Made by a program: the position numbers and the translations under genes | Assembly (NCBI GenBank): GCA_945643635.1 | Contig: CALZFC010000133.1 | Span: 566,162-630,161, forward strand | Direction: 5' to 3' | Source: Allodiplogaster sudhausi | Taxonomy: Eukaryota; Nematoda; Chromadorea; Rhabditida; Diplogasteridae | Length of the DNA stretch: 64,000 bases | Notes under the pieces: generated by a model | What the model saw: only the letters and a program-made list of their open reading frames with translations | The model's database searches: none | What the model was told of the DNA's origin: nothing | Part shown: piece after piece, positions 36,565 through 48,272 of the stretch | How positions within the stretch are numbered: position 1 is the first letter of the stretch | How the letters are laid out: each line of letters starts with the position of its first letter

Positions 36565-39500
36565 TCACTCCATTCCCGCTCTGTACTTGTGATTGTTTCC
36601 TCCTCCTCCGTTCTGCTGCTGGCGTCTCTGTCTCTTCGGCTCGGACTGCGCCGCCTCTTCCTCGGAGATTTCTCGGATGATTGGGCCTCCTCCTCCGTTC
36701 GATGACGAAGGACCTCCGCCGCCACCGCGAGATGGGCGGCCACTGAAAAAACAAAACAAATTAAATTTACTATTAATTTAAAAAAATACTAATTAAAATA
36801 TAAATCAACCAAACGATACACATTCAATTTAGAGTAATAAAAGAACACAAATTGAATTTATAGTAATAATAAAAATACATAGATCCCCCGTTTCGCACTG
36901 ATAAAGTGGCCCGGTATTATCTTTCTCTCTCCTCCTTTTTTTTCTCCCGCTCTCTCTCCCTCTTTCATTCCTTCGGTCTTTCTTTCTCTCTCTATCTCAT
37001 TCCCTCTTTTTCTCTCCCTCTCCATCTTTCGCAACTGTTTTTTTTCCTTTTTAGTATGTATTCTCTCTGGCTGTTTCTCTATCGAAATCATCTGGGCGCT
37101 GGTGCTGATTGATTGATCGAGCTGCCAGCTGTTTTGGCAGCAAGTCTTTCTCCATCTTTCTGTCCTTCTACATCTCTTCCTCGCTCTCTCTTTCTCTCTC
37201 TCCCTCTCTCTCTGTCTACTATTTCTTTCTGTCTCTCTCATGGTCCTTCCACCTTTCACTCTTTATCTCTCTTCCCCTTTTCTCACTCCCTCAGTAATCG
37301 CTTAGCCATGCCGCCACTTTTTTTTTAAATCTCTATCCCTATCCACTTCACCCATATAACCTTTCAATGGATTCCTAAACGACTTCTAGAAGAAATGTGA
37401 CTGAAATTCTTTTTAAAGGGTGACCGCACCCGGGCAAAACCAGTCTAACACGATCAAACCACAATGCAGACGCTTGACCGCACCCAATTATTGGTGGTTC
37501 TCTCTCACTCTCCCTCGCTTTCTCCCTTTCTTTCCCTCTCTCGCTCTTTCTTTCCCTCTCTCTCATCCTGTTCCTCTATCTCTCTCTCTCTCTTTCTCAC
37601 CCTGTTTCTCTCGCTTTCTCTCTCTCTCTCTCTCGCTTCCCCTCCATTTGATAATCTCAGTTCTATAAATATTCTATAAATACATTGGGCAAAATCAATA
37701 GGTAGGCAGATACATAACGGGCCATCAATCATCTCATTCTTATTTACCGTATTCCACCAGGAATGATAATGTAACGGGGTTGGTCCAACCAAAAAACAAA
37801 AGCAATTCTAGCGTGTTCCCTGCTCTAGTAACACTGCCAGTGCCACACCCATCTACTTTCAAATATCGTTTGCGCGGAAGATTACAATGATCACATTGCA
37901 CTGTCGTCAGGAAAGGTTAAAGAAAAAGCGATCGTTTATTTTCAAATTAAAAATTTAATTGTTTTAAAGTTCCCGCAAAAACAACATTTAAATAATATTC
38001 AAATTTCCCGCGTGAATCCAAAAAACTACCGTACCCGTCATCTTCGTCATCATCTGGAATGGTCACGATTGGATCGTCCGGAGTGCCTGCGCCCGTTGTG
38101 ATCGAGGTCGGACTGAAAACGAGATTCAAATTTCCCGCGCATTTTAGTAAACTTTCTTCTTGAAAAAAGTATGAGAAAATATATATTACAAACAATTTTA
38201 ACAAACTCAATAAACTCTAATTATTAAACTTCTTTTATATTTAACAATCCAATATAATAAGTAATTCTTATTTAATATTAAAAAAATAAATAAATAAATT
38301 CGCTTCAAAATAAAGTCACGGAATATTTATTTATTATTTATTTACTTATCTACATCAGCTAAGATGTGACAACATATGACGAGACCGGAGAAAAATATAA
38401 ATTTTTCGGGTGGGTCTTTTAACATATTCTTCTGTAGCTAATGAAAAAAATAAACAATCTCCCCCCCCCACGGGAAAAAGGGTGGTCCAAGGGTCTCCCA
38501 CAAGTGGGTGGGTAGGGGCCTCTTGGACGCCGAAAGGAATGTAGGGTATGCTGAATTTAATTTTTTTTTTATCAAAACCTGTATGGGGTAGTGCCTGACT
38601 ATGGTCCAAAAACAAGGTGAGTGCTCCGTTTCGGACCTGCCTATTATACCCTGTCTTCCCCCCTCCTTTCCTCACCCATATCGTCGGTTGCCGCCGCGTC
38701 CGCCGCCAACGGCCGGTCCGCGGAAGCCGCCGTAGGCGCCAAAGGGCGAGTGGCGCATGTTGCGCTCAGCACGAGTGCTGAACTCACGATCGAACGCCTC
38801 GGCCTCGGCTGTGGAAAGTGGCGCGAAATTCAAATTAATTCAAATTTACAGGGTTAAAATGATAACTTACGCCATTCTATTCCCAAACCCAGCTGAATAT
38901 AAACTTAAAAAAAAAGAATTTAAAAAAAAATATATACTAAAATTATTTTTACCTTCATCCATGTTCACGAATCGCTGCTGACGACGAACATTACCGTCCT
39001 GAAATTTTTCGCGTTTTAAACTTTAAAAAAAGCGCCAATCATTTTCCTTTCTTTCTCTACCTTTTCAATAAATTATTCATAAAGAAAACATTCCAGAATA
39101 TATTTGAAATAATAATAACATTCTAAAAAAAAGATTGAAAAAATATCAAAGAACTGCTTTCCACTGAAATAACATAGTTTAAAATCGTGTTACAGTAGAC
39201 CCCAACATATAATTACTACAGTGATCTCATATCAATTCTACAGTATACCTTGTCCCTCTTCTTCTCCATGACATGGCCGCGGTCTCCGATGGCGTGACCA
39301 ATCTCCATTTCCTCCACTTCGCCCTCGCGCAGACGGCTGATAAATATGAGTTGAATGGAAGGCAAAATCAAAAAAATACATAAACATTTGTTATTTCTTA
39401 CACTACTTTGCTTGTCAATGAAACAATAATGTCTTCCTTTTTTCCCTTAAACTCTCTCGCTCTCTATATTTCTCTCTTTCTATGACCCCCTCTCTCTCTC

Positions 39501-41778
39501 TCTCTTTCTATGACCCTCTCTGTTTCTCTCTCTTTATATTTCCCTCTCTGTTTCTCTATCTCCCTCCCCCCTCTCTCTATCTTTCTCTCTTTCTATGACC
39601 CTCTCTCTCTCCCTCTCTATCTTTCTCTCCTTCTATGACATTCTCTCTTTCTCTCTATCTTTCTCTCTTTCTATGACCATCTCTCTCTCTCCCTCCCTCT
39701 CTTACCTCCCTTCCCCTCTCTCTCTCTCTAACCGTCTATGCTCTCTGACATCTCCTGCCTTCCTCGTGGAATGCTCGACAATCCTCGGCTGCCCCGTGCC
39801 ATCCATGCTGATCATTGTCGAGTGGGAGAACATGGTCGAGTTCGGATCTGTCATCGCCTGCTCGCACAGATTGTTCTGGAAATGAAATTAACTAATTAAT
39901 TAGTTTAATTAATTAATCAAAACAATTAAATAAATAATTTAATATATACCAGCTTAATTAAGTAATTAATTAATCAATCCAATTAAATAAATCAATAGTA
40001 GCACCAATGAATTCATAAAAGTTTTCAAGCCATTAAAAAAGCGTACAAATAAAGTAAAAATTTAAAGAAATAGTTTTAGATTTAGAAAATCAAGGAAAAT
40101 TGCTCTAAGAATGCTCGCCTGCTCGCGCGGGTTCTCCTGGAAAACAGCACATGTTAATCATGTAAACACTCCCGTCTCTCGCTCTCTACTTCCACTCTCT
40201 CTCTCTCTCTCTCTCTTTCTTTCTCTTCTTTTTTCTCTCGCTCTGTTCCTCTCTCTCTCTAACCATATGCGAGAAGATGCCGCCGATACCGCCAAAGCCG
40301 AACGCATCGAGTGGATGGCGAGGGGGCGGCCGGGGGGCCATCTGCTGTCGCTGGCCTATAATGGAATCTTCTTCTAAGCCAATTAGGTTTTTTTTATATA
40401 TTTTATTTAATATATATCCATTTGATTTATTTTATAGTCATTTTATATTACCCATTCCATTTGCGTTATTTTCCATAAACTTTTTTTTTGCTATGTTAGA
40501 GCCATTTCATTCAATTAAAAGGAACAGCTTGCACCGTTTACTTATCCAAGTAAAGTTCCAGGCGTTCTCAAGCATTCTGCTATCAGTATTGCCTCAGGCT
40601 GTCAGTTATCAGTCTATCGGCTAGATAATACACTTTTCCTCACTTATGTAGGCGATAGAAGATGATCTAGATAAGATTGCGGCATTGAAATGCATTAAGA
40701 TCTGATTGTGAGAAAGGCATCGACTGGAAGTGCTCTTCCGGCAGTCAAAGAATGCAATAACAATTGAAAAGTAGCGGAATAACATGCATACATTCCGCGA
40801 CATGTTTGCCTTATCTATTTTGTATGTTCCACAATAAAACTTTGAACAGTGAATTATCTTCCTGCTTTTTCTATTCTCATTCCTACCCTAGCTAAAGCCC
40901 TTAAACGGTTGCCTTGCTAACCTTGCTGCTGGTACGGTTGCTGGTATGGCCCTTCAATCATGCCAAACCCGCCCATCATCGGATGCGGCCGCATCATGCC
41001 GCCAAGCATGCCGAACGGGTCCATCATCGAGTTCATCATGCGATCCATGTCGCCCATCGTATCGTGCATGTCGCTGGAATATTATTAATTCACAGTTATT
41101 ATTTTTCATTTAATTTTCAGTCCACTTTAGTTATCTATTATCACAATTCTTTTTTCTAGACATAATTCATGAATATTACACTTTATTACCTGTCTATAAA
41201 TGATGCCATTACATAATCTTAGTTTCCTTTTAAATCATTGCAAGGTAGGCTAAAGAACAACGATAACAAGGATACTGAGAATTCTATTTAGTTTTGTGCA
41301 AATTCTATCTTTTCCCGACTGCAGCACGATCGTTGCTTTCCTATTGGAGAGTCATAAATAAAGAGCAGCACCACCTACCTACCTACCTAACAAAGAAAAA
41401 GGAGATAAAGTGGTTGAGAGTGGGGGAGGAGGCTGCGAGTAATGGGAGGAACAACAAAAGAGTAAAGAGTGAGAAAAGAAGTCACCCACTACAGTGCCCA
41501 CGAAACATGCATGAGGCGGCCTAAATAACAACACTTTGCAGAGAAGGATCTGGTGAAATTGGCATGGTGCACGAATTTCACATGATTTACATCATACAAC
41601 GAAATCTTGATTTTTTTTAAAAGTTTTTTTAATGAAAAAATTAACTACTAAATAGCTATAAATTAAACCATATACAAAAATAAGAAATGAAAATTAAATT
41701 TGGTTCGGTGCCAAAAAAGTCTATAAAAAATAATTCTAACCGGAACATTCGCATAAACGGGTCGTTGCCGCCGAACAT
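36565..41778 (-). CDS. MLF: Myeloid leukemia factor (MLF1) family protein
   Basis: Nine phase-consistent exons on the minus strand: 41778-41741, 41073-40922, 40373-40264, 39875-39733, 39336-39249, 38998-38953, 38808-38676, 38112-38035, 36742-36565; 321 residues. MLF proteins are small adaptor/chaperone-associated proteins shuttling between nucleus and cytoplasm; the biochemical role is not settled. Seen: start MFGGNDPFMRMF, Met/Gly-rich DPFGMLGGMMRPHPMMGGFG, then the MLF core with N-STMFSHSTMISMDGTG, EEMEIGHAIGDRGHVMEKK (equivalent to the family's MAIGHHIGDRAHV), RFVNMDEAEAEAFDREF (family INLDESEAxxFDxEW), and a Gly/Arg-rich tail (GGGRGGNRR, GGRPSRGGGGG). Several donors are GTTAGA or GTTAGC. 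A possible 18-nt extra exon near 40118-40135 is discussed in findings. Transcribed divergently from PRXL2A. Confidence 0.92.
38455..38640. repeat. Dispersed repeat, copy 2 (GTATGGGGTAGT family)
   Basis: Copy of the family described at 13985-14146, in the MLF intron after the exon ending 38676. Contains a C8 run and GTATGGGGTAGTGCCTGA. Confidence 0.65.
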
Positions 41779-41985
41779 TCTGGAGTGTTCTCTGCTTCTC
41801 TGCCCGTCTCTCTCCTCTCTCTCTCTTCTCCCTTCCAATCGATCTGTGCCTCGCGGATTGTTTCACGTGGCACGAGCAGAGGAGGCAGTGAATGGGAAGG
41901 CTCTGCCTCGGGATTACTCTGAAGAGAGAGAGAGACAGAGAGAAAGAATGCGAGAAAGAGATAGAGAAAGAGAGCGAGAGATAGG

Positions 41986-42023
<38 letters not shown>

Positions 42024-44478
42024 TAGAGAGAGAGGGAGAGAAGGAAGAGAGAATAAAAGAAAGGGAAAAAGAGAGGATGACGGGAAAACATTATGGACAC
42101 GGCTACTTTAGCGCACATGGATCGCACATTATTTCGCGAAAATTCAAGAACAGGAATTCGTGCAGTCGGGACTATGCGGCCTGTAGAGCTGCAGGTCAAG
42201 AAACAAGAGATAGGATAGAGCAGAGAACAATGGGAGGCAGAAGCAAGTGATAGAGAGAGAGGGGAGAGAGAGAGGGAGAGAGAGAGAAAGAAAGATGGAG
42301 GAAGGAAGGGAGAAAGAGACAGAGTTGGAGGTGGGCAAACAAGTGAGGGTGTGGGGATGCACACAAAGGAGGCGGATGCAGAAGGACAGCGCGGAAGTGC
42401 TTGAAGCAATACTTGTGGCTCTGTAGTTGGAGGAGGAGCACTTGGGAGAGCAGAGTGAGAGTGGAGAGAGAGAGAGCGCGCGAGGGAGAGAGAGAGCGCG
42501 AGAGATAGACAGCGAGAGGCAGACATAGAAAGGTAGAGAGAGAAAGAGAGAGAGAGAGAGAGCGCGAGAGAGAGAGAGAGAAGCCGCGTGAAGCGAAGGA
42601 AGAATAGTACTCGAAGAGTCAAGCTTCATGTTAACAAGGCCTCGTCCAGCCTCAAGTCATCAATAACTGCAGAGAATATAAGACGAATACAAAGAAAAAT
42701 GAGCTTCTTTCGTGCCAGGAATCATTGGCACGAAAGAAGGCATTATTTTACTGTTCCCCTTACAGCTACGAAAAATAGTTCCGTTTTACTTTTGCGTATT
42801 CATTTTGTATTTCGTTACATTTAGACGGTTTTGCACAAATAAATCAACAACAAAGGATGGCGAATATTTCTGCCAATGCCTACGAATGTGTAAACAAGCA
42901 TTAGCATGAATTCAATTTGGAGATGAAGAAGAAGAGGGAAAAATAGCTAAATGAACGTATGCGAAAACATTAGCAGAGGAGAAATATCCACTGTGTGGCT
43001 TTTCTCAACAAAACAATTGCGCTGCAGTCGATGGAGCACGATTGTGCAGCAAAAAAGCACTTTTCGAGAACATTCCCAGTCGCCAGCCGCTAACAATAAG
43101 AGAGCACATGTGAACTATTCGTACCTCTTCTCACCCTACAGCAGCGAGAGAGGACGTTAGAGAAGCAGAGAAAAGTGCGAGAAAGAGAGAGGCGAAAGAC
43201 TAAACAACAGAGAAAAAAGGTAAAAAAAAAGATAAGGCTTGCACAGAAAGACAGCCAAACGAATGATAAAGAAGAAGAAGGAAAAGACAACGAGGAAAAC
43301 GATAAAGGAGCGAGAAAATGATAAAAAAGATCAAACGAAAACAAGAGAGGAAACATGAAAAGAAAATGAAAAGTCGAAGATAGCATGCAGAAAGTGCTGG
43401 AGAGTCGATGTGGGCGTGGCTTAGGCTCCTTCATGCGACCGTTTCACGCGCGACTTGGCAAAATAGTGTGCGGCAAAACGAAATTTGTAGTGTAGTTTGT
43501 GCTCTAATGAGTGAAGAAACTCATCAAAATAGCTTAAAAGCCCTTCTGCTTACTATGCTTTTGCTCAAACCTCTTGCCATTTTACCATTTGACGACTGCT
43601 GATTTTTTTTTTGTTAAACGAATCTCTCCTGTTATATCCAAAAAAAAACGCCGTCAAGAAAGTAACCGTTTATTTATTCTTGCTTATCATTCGTGTTTAT
43701 TATTTACCCGTCTTGTTTACCTCGGGCCGCATTGTTCTGTCGCCTGTTTACATTGGAAAGATGCATCGCTGCTGCTATCTTATCGCTTCCCCGCTTGGAG
43801 GACTCAAAAGGGGCCGAGCGGCATGCATCGACTTCTCTTTCTTTCCTTTTTTTGAGGGAGAGGGCATGGATCGATTGCTTTCTTTCTTTTTTTTATTTAT
43901 ATTCTTATTTGCGTCATTGATTTGATAATTTAAAAAAAAAATCCATCTTCGCTGACTAATAATGTTTTCGCCTTACCATTATTAGTATTCAAAATTTTCG
44001 TTGTCTGGCCAGCACTTTGCTATGCTCTCTTATGTTCTCTGCAGAGCATTTCGAAATAATAGTAAAAAAAAGTATTTATCTAAATTTTTAGATTCGCTAT
44101 TTACCGTTGATTCCATTACTTTACGTTTCTAAATATATAATAAAAAATATTTTCTTTTCATAATATGAACTTTGGCCTTTGTGCTGTCATGCAAACTTCC
44201 CCGACCTTTATCTTGTTTTTCTCGCCGTCTTTGCAGGACATGTCGAAATGGTTTGGCCGCTGTTGTTTATTACAGCGGGCTCGTCTGCAAGTGGGGTCTC
44301 TCTCTCTCTCCTTATCTATTTCCTCGTTTTCTGTCTCTCTCCTTATCTCCTTCTCTCCCTCTCTCCTTCGCGTTCACTCCTTCTTCTCCCTATCTCTATC
44401 TCTCCCTCTCCTCTCTCCCTTCCTCTTCTCACTCATCGCGCTGTTATCGGTCTCTCTCCCTGTCTCTCTCTCTCTCCT

Positions 44479-44518
<40 letters not shown>

Positions 44519-44936
44519 CCTCTCTCTCTCTTGTTGACTACAGAATCAGCCATTGCCTCCATCGCTTCCCATCGACCGCTTCTCATGGACGCACTCTACT
44601 CAGGTTTCGCGCATACATTTGGCTAAGAACCGCACTGTCTTCCCATCACCGTGATTGAAACTGTTTCTTCATTTATAGTCTACACTCTGCCCTTCCAGAT
44701 TCCTGTGTGTGTTGAGTGTCCACAAACTTCGAGCCTAACAATAACACATCCTATTTTGCTTGGATGCCTCCCTATATGGCGTTTGCTCCATTATACAGCT
44801 TCCGCACACACACACTTCGTCTTGTGTTCCCTCTACTCTCTCGCGTTTTTTATCCCCCTTTCCATGTCTGTTTGCGTCGCAGAGCTAATGACTTTCTCTA
44901 GCTCTCTCTTTCTCTCTCCCTCTCTCTCTCTCTCCT

Positions 44937-44997
<61 letters not shown>

Positions 44998-45010
44998 AGC
45001 AATCATCTCG
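41779..45010. other. Divergent intergenic region MLF/PRXL2A
   Basis: 3.2 kb without a supported gene. GA tracts at about 41922-42060, 42246-42300 and 42462-42585; a perfect short hairpin at 42704-42739; CT tracts at about 44298-44530 and 44900-44996. Short stretches with splice-like borders near 44545-44602 (reading QPLPPSLPIDRF) could be an upstream exon, but I cannot link them. The CT tract ends in TTTCCAG (44993-44999), the likely trans-splice acceptor of PRXL2A, 11 nt before its ATG. Confidence 0.55.
42704..42739. repeat. Perfect 14-bp hairpin with 8-nt loop
   Basis: Arms CTTCTTTCGTGCCA and TGGCACGAAAGAAG are exact inverted complements around GGAATCAT. No following T-run. Not assignable to a known RNA family from sequence. 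Confidence 0.75.
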
Positions 45011-46389
45011 ATGGAACTCTTCTCGAAAGCTCTGATGGGCGCCGGCGCCGCCTTCACTGGCGCCGTCATCTACGCAAATCTGCCGACCCGGCTGACAATT
45101 GGTTAGAAGAAGAAGAAGAGAAGAAAATTATAGTATATATATATTTTTTTAAATTACTAATTACAAAAATTTTGTGAATAATTTTTTTCAATTGAGATAT
45201 GTGTTTTTTTTACTACATAAAGTGTTTTCTTAAAATTAATTAATTATATATATAATATCGCTATAATTTTATTATTTATATATATTTTTTTTAATATTTC
45301 CAATTTAATTCATAAATTAACACAGGCGCCATCGCTCCGACCGTCGCTCATCTCCACGCGGCCAAGCTCATCAAGGTGGACGACGAGAACAACATTGATC
45401 GATCGAAGATTGTTACCGTAAGTAGTAATTTATTATACAGTAATAGTAACACTTTTTATTAACCATTGTTGTGCCAAAATCGCAAATCGTGCCCTCCAGA
45501 ATCTATACATATACAATATGCAATAACTAATATGAACAATACTATTTAATTTTTATGCCGTAATAATTTAAAATGATCTCCTGTCGTAGTACTTCAAATT
45601 TCCCGCCATAATAATTCAAATATCCCGCTCGACAGGGTGCATCGCTCCTCTCGTCGCCGACCATGGTGATGGCCGTCCGTCGGCCTGGCTGCATCCTGTG
45701 CAGAAGGGAGGCAGCGCATCTCTCCGAACTGAAGCCACTCCTTGACCAGGTTATTCATATATTTATTAATTTTTGTTTATTTATTTATTTTTGTTTATTT
45801 TTATTTACTTATGAAAGTCAAGGTTATTTATTTACTCTTATTTGTTATTTATTTTTGTCAAATTAATTTAGTTTTCATTTTTTCGTTGAGTTGGATCAAT
45901 AAATATTTTAGTAAGGCATTTCACTGGAGTAAATCTCTTTTTTTTTGTTCCGGGAAATATTTTTTTTTATTCGGAAATGAAATTTACGAAATTTGAAGCT
46001 ATTTCTTTTATAAAAAATATTTTATTTTTTTTATTTTTTTTGATTGAAAAATGTCTAATTCTGCCTCATTGTCAGGAAGGCATCAAATTCTACGCGGTCG
46101 TCCACGAGTCGAAGGGCGTTAACGCGTTCAAGCCATACTTCAAGGGAGACGTCTACTTTGACACGGAGGTGAGGAAGGAGAGAGGGAAGGAAAGAGCGAG
46201 AGAGAGGGCAGGAAACGGATGGCTGTAAAGATAGATAGAAAAGGAAGAAGAGAGGGAGCGAGAAACGAGAGAGAGAGAGAGTGAGAGAGAAAGAGGTAAT
46301 TTCAAGAGAAGGATGTGGAGGCAGAGTGCAAGAAAAAAAAGAATTTTTTTTTACTCTACTTACTTCAGTCTCTTCTCTCTCTATTCTCT

Positions 46390-46434
<45 letters not shown>

Positions 46435-47390
46435 AGCGCACCTTCTACGGCCCGAACGAGCGCTGGCTGCCGGTGTGGATGGGCGCTCTCCGCCCGCACA
46501 CGTACATCTCCGGCTATAAGAGCAAGAAGGAGGGCTTTGCCGGCAACATGGAAGGCGAGGGCCGGCTTCTCGGAGGTTTCCTATTTTGAATTTTCCTCCA
46601 GTCCATCTGAATTTCCGGCTTAGCTTGTTTTAATTTCCCGCCCAATCTATTTTGAATTTCCCTCTAAGTCTACAGCCACCATTGGATTTCTGTTTCAAAA
46701 TGATAAGACGAGGAAAAAAGATCAGGCTTTAAAATTTTGTCGTATAACACAGGCGCTTATGTATTCTAGTCAACATCTTGCTCATAATTGCTGCAATCTA
46801 AACTTGCATGGCTCCATTACTGATAGGCATAGATATGTAATATCTGTGGTTGTTAAATTATTTAGAGGAAAAATTATCTTCTTCTTTTAAATAAAAAATC
46901 TCTAGAAAATTTTTTTTTTATATAACTTATAATTAAACCTATGTATTTTTATGTAAATGCCAAATTTATTAATTAATTCTATTTCCCTCCCAGGCGTCTA
47001 CTTTGTGGATGGCGACCGTATGGTGTATGCGCATCTCGAGAAGGAGTGGGGCGACGCGGCGAATATCGACGAAGTCAAGAAGGCCATTCTCTCCTACAAG
47101 TCAGCGGGTTATATTGACTGGTTCATTGACTACTGTCGAATATTGATTAATTGATTAATGAGTTACTCAAATATTGATTGCTTTTTATTTTTACTCAAAT
47201 ATCGTTTGATTTATTGGTTTTACTCTATAGAGCGAGAGAGAGGAGAGAGAGATAGAGAGAGAGAGGGGAGAGAGAGAGAGAGAAACGGTTAAGTTGCAAG
47301 TAGTCGTGCATTGGAAGCTAGAATATATTTATATTAAAGAGTGAATCCAAATCTTCCTGTTTTTTCAGGGAAGAGAAGAAGCAGAAGTAA
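45011..47390 (+). CDS. PRXL2A: PRXL2A/FAM213A (PAMM) peroxiredoxin-like protein
   Basis: Seven exons: 45011-45101, 45326-45417, 45636-45749, 46076-46168, 46437-46575, 46994-47099, 47369-47390; 218 residues, as in vertebrate PRXL2A (about 229). The family has a thioredoxin fold and is described as redox-regulatory/antioxidant. Seen: N-terminal hydrophobic helix (ALMGAGAAFTGAVIYANL), then the active-site region MVMAVRRPGCILCRREA with a CxxC pair, KFYAVVHESKG, FKPYFKGDVYFD, TFYGPNERW, GNMEGEGRLLGGVYFVDG, and a Lys-rich end EEKKQK. The start was chosen because ATG follows a CT-tract acceptor by 11 nt. The last exon encodes only seven residues plus stop. AATAAA lies at 47750-47755. Convergent with the prominin gene. 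Confidence 0.94.
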
Positions 47391-48208
47391 GCACAGATGG
47401 ATTTTATCGGGAGTCGACTAATTTAGTTTTGTGTGTTTTTTTCAGTCGATTTGGTTGCTTGAATTGTTTTATATTTAGTTTTCTGTCTATTCAATAGAAT
47501 AGTTCAAAGGAAATAGTGTAGCATAGAAGGAGACGCCCGCCTGGTTTATATCTACGTGTAAACATGAAAGAGAACAGCGGGCTCATTTAATGCGTATTTT
47601 AACTCCTTTTTTTCTTTTCGCTTACTATGTAAGTTTGCACTGTATACTCCTTTAAACCGTATGATAGTTAACGCTTTTTATTCACCTTTTTTGATTTTTT
47701 TTTCAGCAGTTCGTTGTTGGAATTAATTTGATGCAACTAAACGTTGCGAAATAAAAGTATTCTTTCGGAAAGAAATAGTTTACAAATCAAAAATAAAATA
47801 CATATTGTACAGCATATTCATAGGCAAATTTGAGTAGCAGTATTGATTTAATAGTAGTACACACAATTAAAGAACAGCGTATTATCTCCAGTCATTTAGT
47901 TGGCCTCTCTTTCATCCTTTCTCATTTTCCCTTTGTATTAACTCTCTCACTCTTGCTTCACTTTCTCTGACCCTCTCTCCCATCTCTCTCTCTCTCTCTG
48001 TCTCTCTCTTTCTCTCACATCACTCTCTCTCCTCTATCTCTCTGTGTCTCTCTCTCTCTGTGCCTCTCTCTCTCTCTTTCTCTCTCTCTCTCTTTGTCTC
48101 TCTCCTCTCTCTCTCTCTCTTTCTCTCTCCACTCTCTCCTCTTTCTCTCTCTCTCTCACAGTCTGTCATCTCTCTCCTCTCTTTCTCTTTGTCTCTCTCC
48201 TCCTCCTC

Positions 48209-48261
<53 letters not shown>

Positions 48262-48272
48262 CCATGAAGACT
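47391..48272. other. Intergenic, convergent PRXL2A/prominin ends
   Basis: Contains the PRXL2A 3' UTR with AATAAA at 47750-47755 and a CT tract (about 47940-48260) that directly abuts the prominin stop codon, so the prominin 3' UTR would be GA-rich RNA. Confidence 0.65.
47940..48260. repeat. (CT)n tract next to prominin stop
   Basis: About 320 bases of CT-rich DNA ending 13 bases from the prominin stop; includes a short CTC trinucleotide run near 48200. Confidence 0.9.

Noticed and set aside
41663..42629. 319- and 161-codon minus-strand Ser/Leu frames upstream of MLF
   Set aside because: CT/GA tract translations; only the MFGGNDPF start at 41778 matches the MLF family.
44165..44658. Open frames before PRXL2A
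   Set aside because: Mostly CT tract; short splice-bordered pieces could not be chained in phase to PRXL2A or to each other.
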